From positions 248,001 to 312,000 of the forward strand of contig NZ_QGTL01000001.1 of NCBI RefSeq assembly GCF_003182135.1: a stretch of 64,000 nt of DNA, written 5' to 3'. This document shows, in pieces, positions 1 to 8,237 of this stretch. The translations under genes and the position numbers were made by a program. This stretch comes from Nocardia neocaledoniensis (GTDB taxonomy: Bacteria; Actinomycetota; Actinomycetes; Mycobacteriales; Mycobacteriaceae). The notes below the pieces were generated by a model. The model made no database searches, was not told the DNA's origin, and was given only the letters and a program-made list of their open reading frames with translations. The number at the start of each line of letters is the position of its first letter. Position 1 is the first letter of the stretch.

Positions 1-240
1 GTCCTCGGTGCCGCCACGGGGGCTGTCGGTGCGGCGTGACCCGGTGGAACCGGCGCGGGAGCCGCCACGATCCGCACCCGCGCGGCGGTCCTCGCCCGCG
101 GGAACGGTGCCGCCGCCCTTCGCGGCGCGCGCCGCCCAGCCGCCGTCGACGTTCTTGCCGGTCACCTTGCGGTCGTCGCGGGGCGCGGCGCCGGAGCGCT
201 GGTCGGCTTCGCGGCGACGCCTGCGGTCGGAGGCGCTCAT
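1..240 (-). CDS. rsmB: 16S rRNA m5C967 methyltransferase RsmB/Sun, N-terminal part (runs off the window)
   Basis: Only the first ~80 codons are inside the window. The ATG at 238-240 overlaps the fmt stop codon as ATGA, so the gene is translationally coupled to fmt. The visible part begins [17 protein letters not shown] and is a basic, Arg/Gly-rich, low-complexity leader with no catalytic motif. The assignment therefore rests on position: in Mycobacteriales the gene directly after fmt is rsmB (sun/fmu), a SAM-dependent methyltransferase of 16S rRNA. Actinobacterial members often carry such a disordered N-terminus before the NusB-like domain. Another basic protein is possible, but the coupling and synteny make rsmB the best call. 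Confidence 0.7.
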   Translation of the reverse strand, partial: MSASDRRRRREADQRSGAAPRDDRKVTGKNVDGGWAARAAKGGGTVPAGEDRRAGADRGGSRAGSTGSRRTDSPRGGTED

Positions 241-1160
241 CCGATCACCGTGCCGGGAGCCAGGCGGGCGCCGCGGGCCCAGTCGAGGGCGTTCATCATC
301 TTCTTGCCCGGGGGCTGGACCTGGCCGAGGCGGACCGCGGTGGTGGCCGTGCCGACGAAGACGCCGGATTTGCGCACCTCGATCTCGCGTTCGGGCAAGG
401 TTTCCTCCACCATCTCCACCGGACCGAGCTTGAGGCGCAGTCCGTTCATCTCGGTCCACGCGCCCGGCGCCGGGGTGACGGCGCGGATCCGGCGGTGGAT
501 GGCCAGGGCGGGCTCGTCGAAGCGGATCCGGCCCGCCTCCACTGTCACCTTCGGCGCGTAGGACACGCCGTCGGCGGATTGTGGCACCGCGCGCAGGGTC
601 CCGTCTTCCACTCCGTCGAGGGTCTTCTCCAGCAGGACAGCGCCCGCGTCGGCGAGCCGGGCGAGCAGCTCGCCCGCGGTGTCGGTGACACCGACCTGCT
701 CGGTCATCACGCCGTAGACCGGGCCGGTGTCCAGGCCCGCCTCGATCAGGAAGGTCGACGCACCGGTCATGTCGTCACCGGCGTCGATCGCCGCCTGGAC
801 CGGCGCCGCGCCGCGCCAGGCGGGCAGCAGCGAGAAGTGCAGATTGATCCAGCCGTGCCGCGGGATGTCGAGGACGCGCTGCGGCAGCAGGGCGCCGTAG
901 GCGACCACCGGACAGCAGTCCGGGTTCAGCTCGGTGAGCGCGGTGACGAATTCGGGGTCGGCGGGCTTGGCGGGGGTGAGCACGGGGATGCCGTGCTCGT
1001 CGGCGAGCTGACCGACCGGCGAGCGCATGATCTTGCGCCCGCGTCCGGCGACCGCGTCGGGCCGGGTGACCACCGCGACGACCTCATGGCGTTCGCTCTC
1101 GATCAGCCTGCGCAGCGAGGGCACCGCGGGTTCGGGAGTTCCGGCGAAGACCAGACGCAT
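237..1160 (-). CDS. fmt: methionyl-tRNA formyltransferase
   Basis: Transfers a formyl group from 10-formyl-tetrahydrofolate to Met-tRNA(fMet) in the cytoplasm, giving the initiator tRNA. The 307-residue length is normal for Fmt. The start [16 protein letters not shown] is the classic N-terminus. The catalytic Asn-His segment and folate-binding loop are seen as [16 protein letters not shown] near residue 110, followed by AGLDTGPVY. The ATG at 1158-1160 shares one base with the def stop codon (TGATG), and the stop overlaps rsmB by four bases, so def-fmt-rsmB form one operon. A longer in-frame extension to 1319 is open only because it overlaps def, so I reject it. Confidence 0.97.
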   Translation of the reverse strand: MRLVFAGTPEPAVPSLRRLIESERHEVVAVVTRPDAVAGRGRKIMRSPVGQLADEHGIPVLTPAKPADPEFVTALTELNPDCCPVVAYGALLPQRVLDIPRHGWINLHFSLLPAWRGAAPVQAAIDAGDDMTGASTFLIEAGLDTGPVYGVMTEQVGVTDTAGELLARLADAGAVLLEKTLDGVEDGTLRAVPQSADGVSYAPKVTVEAGRIRFDEPALAIHRRIRAVTPAPGAWTEMNGLRLKLGPVEMVEETLPEREIEVRKSGVFVGTATTAVRLGQVQPPGKKMMNALDWARGARLAPGTVIG

Positions 1161-1699
1161 CAGTGGCCACCGCCGACACCGCTGGACTCGCGAACGGTGA
1201 TCCCCGCGCGGAACCAGTCGGATTCGCGGATGGCGCGCATGGCGTCCTTGCGGTCGGCGGGCTCGAGCTTGTTGATGAACAGCACACCGTCGAGGTGGTC
1301 GGTCTCGTGCTGCACACACCGCGCCAGCAATTCGGTGGCCTCGAATTCGACCGGCGCGCCGGTCTGGTCGACACCGGTGACGTGCACGCGCAGCGCGCGG
1401 CGCACGTCATAGCGGACGCCGGGGATCGACAGGCAGCCTTCGGGCCCGACCTGTTCGTCGTCACCGATCGCCGTCCACACCGGGTTCACCACGTGTCCGG
1501 CGGCATCGCCGGTGTCGTAGACGAACACCCGCAGCCCGACGCCGATCTGCGGCGCCGCCATCCCGACGCCACCGTCGTCGTGCATGGTCTCGGTGAGGTC
1601 GGCGACGAGCTGGGCCAGCTCGGGCCCGAACTCGGTCACCGCATCCGCACGGGAACGCAGAATCGGATCGCCGAACAGGCGAACGGGCTGGATGGTCAC
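1160..1699 (-). CDS. def: peptide deformylase
   Basis: Removes the N-terminal formyl group from new proteins, the step that reverses the action of the fmt product next door. The 179-residue protein shows all three deformylase motifs: [10 protein letters not shown] near residue 45 (motif 1), EGCLSIPG (motif 2, metal-binding Cys), and QHETDHLDG near residue 133 (motif 3, HExxH with the catalytic Glu). The start is a GTG at 1697-1699. It is the first gene of the def-fmt-rsmB group. In related genomes this group follows priA, but here about 15 kb of accessory genes separates them. Confidence 0.97.
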   Translation of the reverse strand: MTIQPVRLFGDPILRSRADAVTEFGPELAQLVADLTETMHDDGGVGMAAPQIGVGLRVFVYDTGDAAGHVVNPVWTAIGDDEQVGPEGCLSIPGVRYDVRRALRVHVTGVDQTGAPVEFEATELLARCVQHETDHLDGVLFINKLEPADRKDAMRAIRESDWFRAGITVRESSGVGGGH

Positions 1700-1752
1700 G
1701 CGGCGGCTCCCGGCTGGACGATGGGCGGTCGTCCTATTCTATGGACCGCTCC

Positions 1753-2421
1753 TCAGGCCTGTTGCCGCCGCACCATCTCGGCGATCCAGACGGGCGCGAA
1801 CGGTGAGGTGCAGTTCGGCGGGGTCGGGTAGTCCGCGAGCACGTTCAGGCGCTCGCCGATGTCGACGGCGCGGGCCCGGTACGCCGGGTGTTCGATCCCG
1901 ATCTGGGCCAGGCAGGTGTTCATCGCCCACTGCAGCCGGTCGGGCGCGTCGGCCATCTCGGCCTCGATGACGTCGAGCAGCCCGGCCAGGTCGAGCCCGT
2001 CGGGCCGCTTCACCACGCGGTCGCTGGTCAGCGCCCAACCCGCGCTCGCGACCGCCGGGTCGGGATCGGCGAGCCACGACTGCCGCAGGTCCTCGGCCGC
2101 CGGATGCTTCTTGACTACGTAGTTGACGAGCCAGTCGTGCACCTTGGGGGTGCGGGCCTCGCGGAGCATGGTGTCGAGGTCGGCGCGGTCGAAGGACTTC
2201 GGGCGGCAGATCAGCAGCGCCAGCAGGCGGGCGGCGGTGTCGCCGGTCGCCCACAACTCGCGGGCGAGTTCGTGCCGGGTCTTCAGCCGTGTGGCGATCG
2301 CACGCAGCTCGGTGAGGTTCACACCGTGATCGTCGCCGTGCTTCTCGTTCACGGCCCGGATCTTCGGGTTGTCGAGCGCGGCCAGCTCGGCCAGCAACGC
2401 GGGCACGGTCTCGTCGGACAC
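1753..2421 (-). CDS. DNA alkylation repair protein (AlkD-like, HEAT-repeat)
   Basis: A 222-residue, all-alpha protein of the DNA alkylation repair family (AlkC/AlkD superfamily), HEAT-like glycosylase-type proteins that recognise alkylated bases. Family-like stretches are LARELWATGDTAARLLALL, KVHDWLVNYVVKKHP, LQWAMNTCLAQIG and the C-terminal SPFAPVWIAEMVRRQ. I cannot confirm every catalytic residue by eye, so activity is inferred. It starts at GTG 2419-2421 with an AGGAGG ribosome site just upstream. That site is one arm of a 10-bp inverted repeat (2428-2471). It lies between def and a lipase gene and is probably its own unit or the tail of the lipase-side transcription. Confidence 0.8.
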   Translation of the reverse strand: MSDETVPALLAELAALDNPKIRAVNEKHGDDHGVNLTELRAIATRLKTRHELARELWATGDTAARLLALLICRPKSFDRADLDTMLREARTPKVHDWLVNYVVKKHPAAEDLRQSWLADPDPAVASAGWALTSDRVVKRPDGLDLAGLLDVIEAEMADAPDRLQWAMNTCLAQIGIEHPAYRARAVDIGERLNVLADYPTPPNCTSPFAPVWIAEMVRRQQA

Positions 2422-2427
2422 CGGGGC

Positions 2428-2471
2428 CTCCTGTCCTCCACGGGGGATGTCAGCCTACGAGAGGACAGGAG
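2428..2471 (-). promoter_or_regulatory. 10-bp inverted repeat covering the AlkD-like gene's ribosome site
   Basis: CTCCTGTCCT (2428-2437) and AGGACAGGAG (2462-2471) are perfect inverted repeats with a 24-base loop. On the minus-strand transcript the second arm contains the AGGAG ribosome site of the gene starting at 2421, so folding would hide it. The element is also directly upstream of the lipase gene's 3' end at 2481, so attenuation or terminator roles are possible. No T-run follows. Confidence 0.4.
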
Positions 2472-2480
2472 ACCGAGTCG

Positions 2481-3464
2481 TCAGGAGTTGCCCGCGATGA
2501 TCACCTGCGGGATGCCGGTGCCGAGGGAAACCGGCCGGCAGACGGGCGCGGGGGCGTGCTCGGGGTCGAGGACGCGCAGCAGCAGTTGCTGCACGAACGG
2601 GTCGTAGACCAGGTGGAAATGCCCGGTCATGTCGTCGGCGCACAGATCCTGCAGGACGAGGTTCTCCGCGCCGGCGCCGTGCAGGGCGATGTTGTCGAAG
2701 GGCTGGATCATCTCGTCGACCCGGCTGCCCACCGTCACGTACCGGACGCCGGGCACGGTGTCGCCACCGGCGTTGAGCTCGACCATCAGCGGCTCGCCCT
2801 GCGCCTGCTGGACCGCCGCCGTCGAGGTGACCTTGGCGTAGACGTCCATCATCCCCGGAATCGCCTGCCCGACCGGCACCAGCCCGTACATGACCCCGCC
2901 GTAGCTCGGCGAGGCCAGCCCGACCCAGGTGCCGACCTTCGGCGCGCCGCCGAGCTTGTTCACGTAGTACCTGCTGACGTTGGCGCCCTGCGAGAAGCCG
3001 ACGAGGTCGACCTTCGCCGCACCGGTCACCGCGAGCACGTCGTCGACGAACGCCGCGAGCTGGGCGAAGCTGATCCGCATGTCCTCGGTGCCGTAGGTGT
3101 CGGCCCCCGGCGCGCCGCCGTAGTTCAGCGCGAACACGCACATGCCCGCGTCGACGAGCTGCGGACCGATCCCCGCCCAGTCGGAGTAGGCACTGGAGTC
3201 GGTACCGTGCACGAGCACCACCGGACGCGGATGCGCCGCCGTGGGCCGACAGCCGAAGTCGTTGACCCCCAACGGAACAGCGGCGGGATGGGTGTCGATA
3301 TACCGTGCGGCGGAGAGATGGTCGCTCTGCCGCGGCCCGGCCTCGGTCGGCACCACGGCGGGCCGGTAGCCCGCGGGCGCGGCGGCGACCGGTGCCGCGG
3401 CGTGCACCCCGAACGCCGCGACGACCGCCACCGCGAGCGCGCCCGCGCGTCGCTTTTGTGCCAT
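2481..3464 (-). CDS. secreted alpha/beta-hydrolase, triacylglycerol lipase-like
   Basis: A predicted exported lipase/esterase of 327 residues. The chosen ATG at 3462-3464 gives a typical Sec signal peptide (MAQKRRAGALAVAVVAAFGV, then an Ala-rich cleavage region AAPVAAAPA). The mature part has the oxyanion-hole strand PVVLVHGTDSS near residue 75, the nucleophile elbow DLVGFSQGANVSRYY near residue 150 (Ser in GFSQG), and a late GHFHLVYDP segment that would supply the catalytic His. This matches the EstA/LipA-type actinobacterial lipases, which act on acyl glycerols outside the cell. In-frame starts further upstream (to 3584) add a non-signal extension and seem less likely. Substrate range is unknown. 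Confidence 0.85.
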   Translation of the reverse strand: MAQKRRAGALAVAVVAAFGVHAAAPVAAAPAGYRPAVVPTEAGPRQSDHLSAARYIDTHPAAVPLGVNDFGCRPTAAHPRPVVLVHGTDSSAYSDWAGIGPQLVDAGMCVFALNYGGAPGADTYGTEDMRISFAQLAAFVDDVLAVTGAAKVDLVGFSQGANVSRYYVNKLGGAPKVGTWVGLASPSYGGVMYGLVPVGQAIPGMMDVYAKVTSTAAVQQAQGEPLMVELNAGGDTVPGVRYVTVGSRVDEMIQPFDNIALHGAGAENLVLQDLCADDMTGHFHLVYDPFVQQLLLRVLDPEHAPAPVCRPVSLGTGIPQVIIAGNS

Positions 3465-3649
3465 TCCCCAACCCCACAACCGATTCCGCTGTTCCATATC
3501 CCAAACAAGTACCCCACCGGCGTGGGTTTCGCATCCTCGAAACCGGGTAATCTTTGCCCCCAATTTTCGGGGTCGACGCGACACGGCCCCGACACGCCGC
3601 GACCTTCGGCATTCCGGTCCCGGTCGGCCCCGCCCGAACTATCCTTGAA

Positions 3650-3665
3650 CTGGACAATCGTTCAG
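3650..3665 (+). promoter_or_regulatory. imperfect operator-like palindrome upstream of the amine oxidase pseudogene
   Basis: CTGGACAATCGTTCAG is a 16-bp imperfect palindrome with 12 of 16 positions symmetric. It lies 24-39 bp before the GTG of the amine oxidase pseudogene. A TTGAAC hexamer at 3645-3650 could be its -35 region. It has the size and form of a TetR-family operator; which regulator binds it is not known. Confidence 0.35.
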
Positions 3666-3688
3666 TAAAACTTCGCCGGAGGGTCGTC

Positions 3689-5074
3689 GTGACGGGACCG
3701 GACGTTTGTGATGTCGTGGTGGTCGGCGCCGGGCTCGCCGGACTCGCGGCCGCCGCGAAACTCTAGGATCGCGGGCACCGCGTGCTCGTGCTCGAAGCCC
3801 GCGACCGCGTCGGCGGACGCACACTGAACGAGCCGATCGACGACGAGCACATCGTCGAGGTCGGCGGCCAGTGGATCGGACCGACCCAGCACCGTGTGCT
3901 CGACCTCGTCGCCGAACTCGGCCTGGACCTGCACGCCACCCATCAGCACGGCGACACCCTCGTCGAGTTCCGTGGCCGGTCCAAGCGCTACCGCGGCCGA
4001 ATCCCCGCGCTGCCGCCGCACGTGCTCGCCGATGTCGCCCAGGCCCAGCTGCGCCTGGACCGGATGGCGCGCAAGGTTCCGCCGGCAGCGCCGTGGACCG
4101 CGCCCCGCGCCGCTGAATGGGACAGCCAGACCCTCGACACCTGGCTGCGCCGGCATGTGCGCACCCAGGGTGGCCGGGACGTGTGCGCCCTGGTGTGCCA
4201 GGCGGTCTTCGCCGCCGAACCGGCCGACCTCTCGCTGCTGCACTTCCTGTTTTATCTGCGCTCCGGCGGCGGCATCGATCAGCTCACCTCGACGACGGGC
4301 GGCGCCCAGCACTGGCGCGTGGTCGGCGGCACCCAGCGCATCGCCGAGGAGATGGCGCGGCGCCTGGGCGCGGCGGTCGAGCTGTCGAATCCGGTGCGGC
4401 GGATCGAGACCACCGACCTCGACGTCACCGTCGTCGCCGACCGGCGCACCGTGCGCGCCCGGGCGGTGATCGTGGCCATCCCACCCACCCTGACCGCGCG
4501 GATCAGCTACGACCCGCCGCTGCCCGGACACCGGGATCAGGTGGCGCAGCGGTTCGTTCAGGGGTCGGTCATCAAGTGCATGGCCGTCTATCCCGAGCCG
4601 TTCTGGCGGCGCGACGGTCTCAACGGCCAGGCCACCAGCGACGTCGGCCCGGTGAAGCTCTGCTACGACAACTCCCCGCCCGACGCCGCCAAGGGCGTCC
4701 TGCTCGGCTTTCTCGAGGCGAACCACGCGCGCAGGCTCGGACAGCTGTCCCCGGCCGAGCGCCGTGCCGAGGTCCTCGGCTGTTTCGCCCGCCATTTCGG
4801 CCCCGCGGCCGCGGAACCCCTGCGCTACCTGGAGAAGGACTGGAGCCAGGAGGAGTGGACCAGGGGGTGCTACGGCGGCTACCTGCCGCCCGGGGGCTGG
4901 ACCGCCTACCGCGACGCCGTCCGCGCGCCGATCGGCCGGATCCATTGGGCCGGAGCCGAATCGGCGACGGTCTGGAACGGCTACATGGACGGCGCGCTCA
5001 CCTCGGGCGAGCGCGCCGCCACCGAGGTACTCGCCGTCCTCGACGCGGGCAGCCCACGGCTCATTCCCGGGTGA
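3689..5074 (+). pseudogene. flavin-containing amine oxidase, broken by an in-frame amber codon
   Basis: Read through, this is a ~460-residue flavin monoamine oxidase, an enzyme that oxidatively deaminates amines using FAD. The GTG at 3689 follows a GGAGG site at 3678-3682. The Rossmann segment reads [17 protein letters not shown], then a TAG at 3764-3766, then [19 protein letters not shown] in the same frame. The stop therefore sits inside the FAD-binding beta-alpha-beta unit. Downstream family segments are intact: VGGQWIGPTQHRVL, WRVVGGTQRIAEEMARRLG, and the C-terminal FAD segment RIHWAGAESATVWNGYMDGA. Restart at GTG 3782 would lack the dinucleotide-binding motif. Only one codon is affected, so the lesion is recent, or the codon is suppressed or a sequencing error. 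It converges on the TetR gene, overlapping its stop by 14 bases. Confidence 0.8.
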
Positions 5075-5648
5075 GGACCTCCCAGATCCACTCCGCCACC
5101 ACCGGCGGCGGCGTCTGCGGCAGTTCCGCCAGCCAGTAGGCGATGACCGCGAGCATCGCGCCCGCCAGCGCGGCGGCGTCGACCTCGACCGGGATCACCG
5201 CGGCCACCGGCGCGTGCTCACCGAGCAGCCGGATGCCGTCGACCAGAATCGTCGCGATACTGCGAGCCAGTCGCGCGTGCACCGCCGCCGACCCGTGCGC
5301 GCCGAGCACATTGCGGTACAGCTGTGCGTGATCGGCGATGTGGCGCACGTAGTCGATGAGGAACTGCGGGGGTTGATCCGGTAGCCCGCCGCCGAGACCC
5401 TCCGCGCGCAGCGAGACACCCGCGTCGAGCGCGTGCCGCTCGATGGCGTCGGCGAGCAGCGTCTCCTTGTCGGTGTAGTGGTCGTAGAAGGTACTGCGGC
5501 TCACGCCGGCGCGCTGGGTGATGTCGGAGATCGCGATGCCGTCGACCGGCCCGTCCCGCCCCAGCTCGAGGATGGCGTCCTGGAGCAGACCGCGACTGCG
5601 GAGCACCCGCGGGTCGTCGGAGGTCGGCTTGCGCTGGTCCGGCTGCAC
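5061..5648 (-). CDS. TetR/AcrR-family repressor, likely controls the divergent MMPL gene
   Basis: A ~195-residue TetR-type repressor. The N-terminal helix-turn-helix is clear (AISDITQRAGVSRSTFYDHY with the following DKETLLADAIERH). The C-terminal half is a divergent ligand-binding domain. I chose the GTG at 5646-5648 because a GGTGGAG ribosome site lies 11 bases upstream. A GTG at 5697-5699 would add 17 residues without a good ribosome site. The gene diverges from the MMPL transporter at 5784. The intervening DNA carries a perfect CCTACA/TGTAGG palindrome, so it probably represses itself and the exporter. The ligand is unknown. Confidence 0.85.
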   Translation of the reverse strand: MQPDQRKPTSDDPRVLRSRGLLQDAILELGRDGPVDGIAISDITQRAGVSRSTFYDHYTDKETLLADAIERHALDAGVSLRAEGLGGGLPDQPPQFLIDYVRHIADHAQLYRNVLGAHGSAAVHARLARSIATILVDGIRLLGEHAPVAAVIPVEVDAAALAGAMLAVIAYWLAELPQTPPPVVAEWIWEVLTRE

Positions 5649-5728
5649 TCGAATCACTTCTCCACCTTCACATCTGTCGTCGCCTGTGTCGTGCGACACG
5701 TTGACGTCCGCCGGTCCATCGACCCTAT

Positions 5729-5742
5729 CCTACATGTGTAGG
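5729..5742. promoter_or_regulatory. TetR operator candidate between tetR and MMPL
   Basis: CCTACATGTGTAGG is a perfect 6-bp inverted repeat around TG. A third half-site TGTAGG follows at 5755-5760. It lies in the divergent tetR-MMPL intergenic region, 42-55 bp before the MMPL start, and is the natural site for the adjacent TetR protein. Confidence 0.6.
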
Positions 5743-5783
5743 TAATCAGCCATCTGTAGGTTAAATACCCTGGAGGGGTAACC

Positions 5784-7949
5784 ATGGCTCGCGCTCTCCA
5801 TCGCCTCGGCGATCTCTGTTTCCGAAATCCGTGGTGGGTGATCGCCGCCTGGTCACTCCTCGCCACCGTCGTCGCCCTGGTCGGAATCACCTTGGGCGCC
5901 AAGGTCTCCGACAAATTCGACATTCCCGGGACCGAATCCGACCGGGCCCAGCGGGTCCTGATCGAGAGCTTCGGCAAGGGCGCGCCGACCACCCCGGGCG
6001 AGGGCGCGGCCCGCCTCGTCGTCCGGGCGCCCGACGGCAAGCCACTGCCGCTGACCCAGCTCGACGCCGAACTGTCGACGCTGTCGGGCACCCCTGGCAT
6101 CGACGGCATCACGCCGGCCGCGCTCGCCGTCGCCGAGCGCGGCGACGTCACCTTCGTCGACATCACCTTCGCCGACCCGGTGAACCCCACCGCGAAGACC
6201 GCCGTCGACACGGTGCGCACCCGGCTGGAAGCTCAGGGCCTGCGCCCGATGCTCACCGGTGGGCCGTACTACTCGGAAGCCTCGTTCGTCGGCCCGGCCG
6301 AAGCGGTCGGCGTGGCGATCGCGATGGGCGTGCTGCTGGTGACCTTCGGGTCACTGCTGGCCGCGGGCCTGCCGATCGTGCTCGCGCTGGTGGGTGTCGG
6401 CATCGGGACCGGCGGTGTGGTCGCGGTGTCGACGCTGTTCGACGCGTCCTCGGCGACGCTGGCGTTGTCGCTGATGCTCGGCCTCGCCGTCGGCATCGAC
6501 TACACCCTGTTCATCGTCTCGCGGCACCGTCAGCAGCTCGCCGAGGGCCTGCCGGTCCGCGAATCGGCCGCCCGTGCCACCGGGACGGCGGGCAGCGCGG
6601 TCGTCTTCGCCGGCGCCACGGTGCTCATCGCCCTGTGCGGGCTGGCGATCGCGCGGATCCCGTTCCTCACCGGCATGGGCCTGGCCGCCGCGGGCAGCGT
6701 CGGCGTGGTGGTGCTGCTGGCCATCACGCTGCTGCCCGCGCTTCTCGGCTTCGCCGGAGCTCGGCTGATCCCGCGGGGCCGCGGGCTGACCGCGATCGAG
6801 GGCGCCAAGCGTCCCAACCGCTGGGGCCAGGCCGTCACCAGCCGTCCCGTCGCCACACTGCTGGCAGGCGTCGCGGTACTGGCGGTGCTCGCGCTGCCGG
6901 TGCTGGATCTGCGGCTCGGGCTGCCCAACGCCGGGCACGAACCGACCGACACCGTGCCACGCAAGTCCTATGACGTGCTCGCGCAGGCGTACACGCCCGG
7001 ATTGAACGGCCCGCTGGTCACGGTGGTCGAGGGCGAGGCCGGCCGGATCCAGGCGCAGACGCAGGCCGCGGTGGAGCGGATCAGCGCGCTGCCGGGCGTG
7101 GCGACGGTGTTCCCGCCGGAGGTGAACGCGGCGGGCGACACCGCGCAGTTCGTCGTGATCCCCACGACCGCACCGAGTTCCGAGGACACCGCCACCCTGG
7201 TCCGCGCGATCCGCGACACCGGTCCCGACTTGCGGGCCGAGCAGGACGCCACCCTGCACCTCACCGGCGAGACCGTGATCGCGATCGATGTGGCGCGCAA
7301 GCTCTCCGGCGCGCTGGTGCCATTCCTGATCGTGGTGGTCGGCCTGGCGCTGGCGCTGCTGACGCTGGCGTTCCGGTCACTGCTGGTGCCGCTCACCGCG
7401 GCGCTCGGGTTCCTGCTGTCCCTGGCGGCCGCACTCGGCGCGACCACCGCGGTCTACCAGTGGGGCTGGCTCGGCTCGGTCCTGAACGTGCACCGGCCCG
7501 CGCCGATCCTGGCGTTCCTGCCGATCCTGCTGATCGGCGTGCTGTTCGGGCTGGCGATGGACTACCAGGTGTTCCTGATCTCCCGGATGCGCGAGGCGCA
7601 TGTGCACGGGCGCGGTTCGGCACTGGAGGCGGTGCGCGTGGGCTACGCGAGCAGCGTGCGGGTGGTCGCGGCGGCGGCGGTGATCATGATCGCGGTCTTC
7701 GCCGGATTCCTGTTCAGCCACAACACGATGATCGGGCCGATCGGCTTCGCGATGGGCATCGGCGTGCTGTTCGACGCCTTGATCGTGCGGATGACGCTCA
7801 TTCCGGCCGTCATGGCTTTGCTCGGGCGCCACGCCTGGTGGCTGCCCGGCCCGCTCGAGCGCCTGCTCCCCCACGTCGACATCGAAGGCGAGTCGCTGCC
7901 GCAGCCGACCGCACCGAAACCAACAGTGAGTGAACCCGTAACGGCCTGA
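5784..7949 (+). CDS. MMPL-family RND transporter
   Basis: A 721-residue inner-membrane RND transporter of the MMPL type, which in actinobacteria export lipids, siderophores or drugs using the proton gradient. The first membrane segment is WWVIAAWSLLATVVALVGIT, followed by an extracytoplasmic loop starting DIPGTESDRAQ. There are two six-helix halves. Each half carries the paired motif with acidic/Tyr residues expected for proton relay: LGLAVGIDYTLFIVSRHR near residue 235 and FGLAMDYQVFLISRMRE near residue 590. Length fits the short MMPL/YdfJ class rather than the ~1,000-residue mycobacterial MmpL3 type. A strong GGAGGGG site precedes the ATG. Regulation by the divergent TetR is likely. The substrate cannot be read from sequence. 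Confidence 0.92.
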   Translation: MARALHRLGDLCFRNPWWVIAAWSLLATVVALVGITLGAKVSDKFDIPGTESDRAQRVLIESFGKGAPTTPGEGAARLVVRAPDGKPLPLTQLDAELSTLSGTPGIDGITPAALAVAERGDVTFVDITFADPVNPTAKTAVDTVRTRLEAQGLRPMLTGGPYYSEASFVGPAEAVGVAIAMGVLLVTFGSLLAAGLPIVLALVGVGIGTGGVVAVSTLFDASSATLALSLMLGLAVGIDYTLFIVSRHRQQLAEGLPVRESAARATGTAGSAVVFAGATVLIALCGLAIARIPFLTGMGLAAAGSVGVVVLLAITLLPALLGFAGARLIPRGRGLTAIEGAKRPNRWGQAVTSRPVATLLAGVAVLAVLALPVLDLRLGLPNAGHEPTDTVPRKSYDVLAQAYTPGLNGPLVTVVEGEAGRIQAQTQAAVERISALPGVATVFPPEVNAAGDTAQFVVIPTTAPSSEDTATLVRAIRDTGPDLRAEQDATLHLTGETVIAIDVARKLSGALVPFLIVVVGLALALLTLAFRSLLVPLTAALGFLLSLAAALGATTAVYQWGWLGSVLNVHRPAPILAFLPILLIGVLFGLAMDYQVFLISRMREAHVHGRGSALEAVRVGYASSVRVVAAAAVIMIAVFAGFLFSHNTMIGPIGFAMGIGVLFDALIVRMTLIPAVMALLGRHAWWLPGPLERLLPHVDIEGESLPQPTAPKPTVSEPVTA

Positions 7950-7961
7950 CGGCTTTTCGGC

Positions 7962-8014
7962 CACGTCGACGTCGTCCGGTGCCCAGGCATCGGGCGTCGT
8001 CGACGTGCGCTTTT
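7962..8014 (+). terminator. hairpin terminator after MMPL
   Basis: CACGTCGACG (7962-7971) pairs with CGTCGACGTG (7998-8007), with further partial pairing inside, and is followed by CGCTTTTG. It is 12 bases after the MMPL stop, so it is a plausible rho-independent terminator. Confidence 0.6.
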
Positions 8015-8116
8015 GCCGATCCGACACGCCTGGATCACAGCCACACCGACCGCGCCGGGAAATCACCCACCCGCCCCCGACTGTTCACCTCTACGTTCCC
8101 AATTACCGAAATCCGT

Positions 8117-8159
8117 TGCGTTACTTTGGATTTCGCGGGGGTCACAACGGCGTAACGCA
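8117..8159. promoter_or_regulatory. 8-bp dyad upstream of the SDR/aminotransferase cassette
   Basis: TGCGTTAC (8117-8124) and GTAACGCA (8152-8159) are perfect inverted repeats 27 bp apart, 79 bp before the SDR start. The surrounding stretch (about 8085-8160) is clearly more AT-rich than its neighbours, as expected for a promoter. The rest of the 288-bp gap 7950-8237 holds the MMPL terminator and no gene. Confidence 0.35.
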
Positions 8160-8237
8160 TCCGCATCTCGGATCAAGCAGCTTCTACGGGTACGTCGCCC
8201 GAGCTCGCTCGCGGCGACCGCTCGGAGTGGAGGGAAC

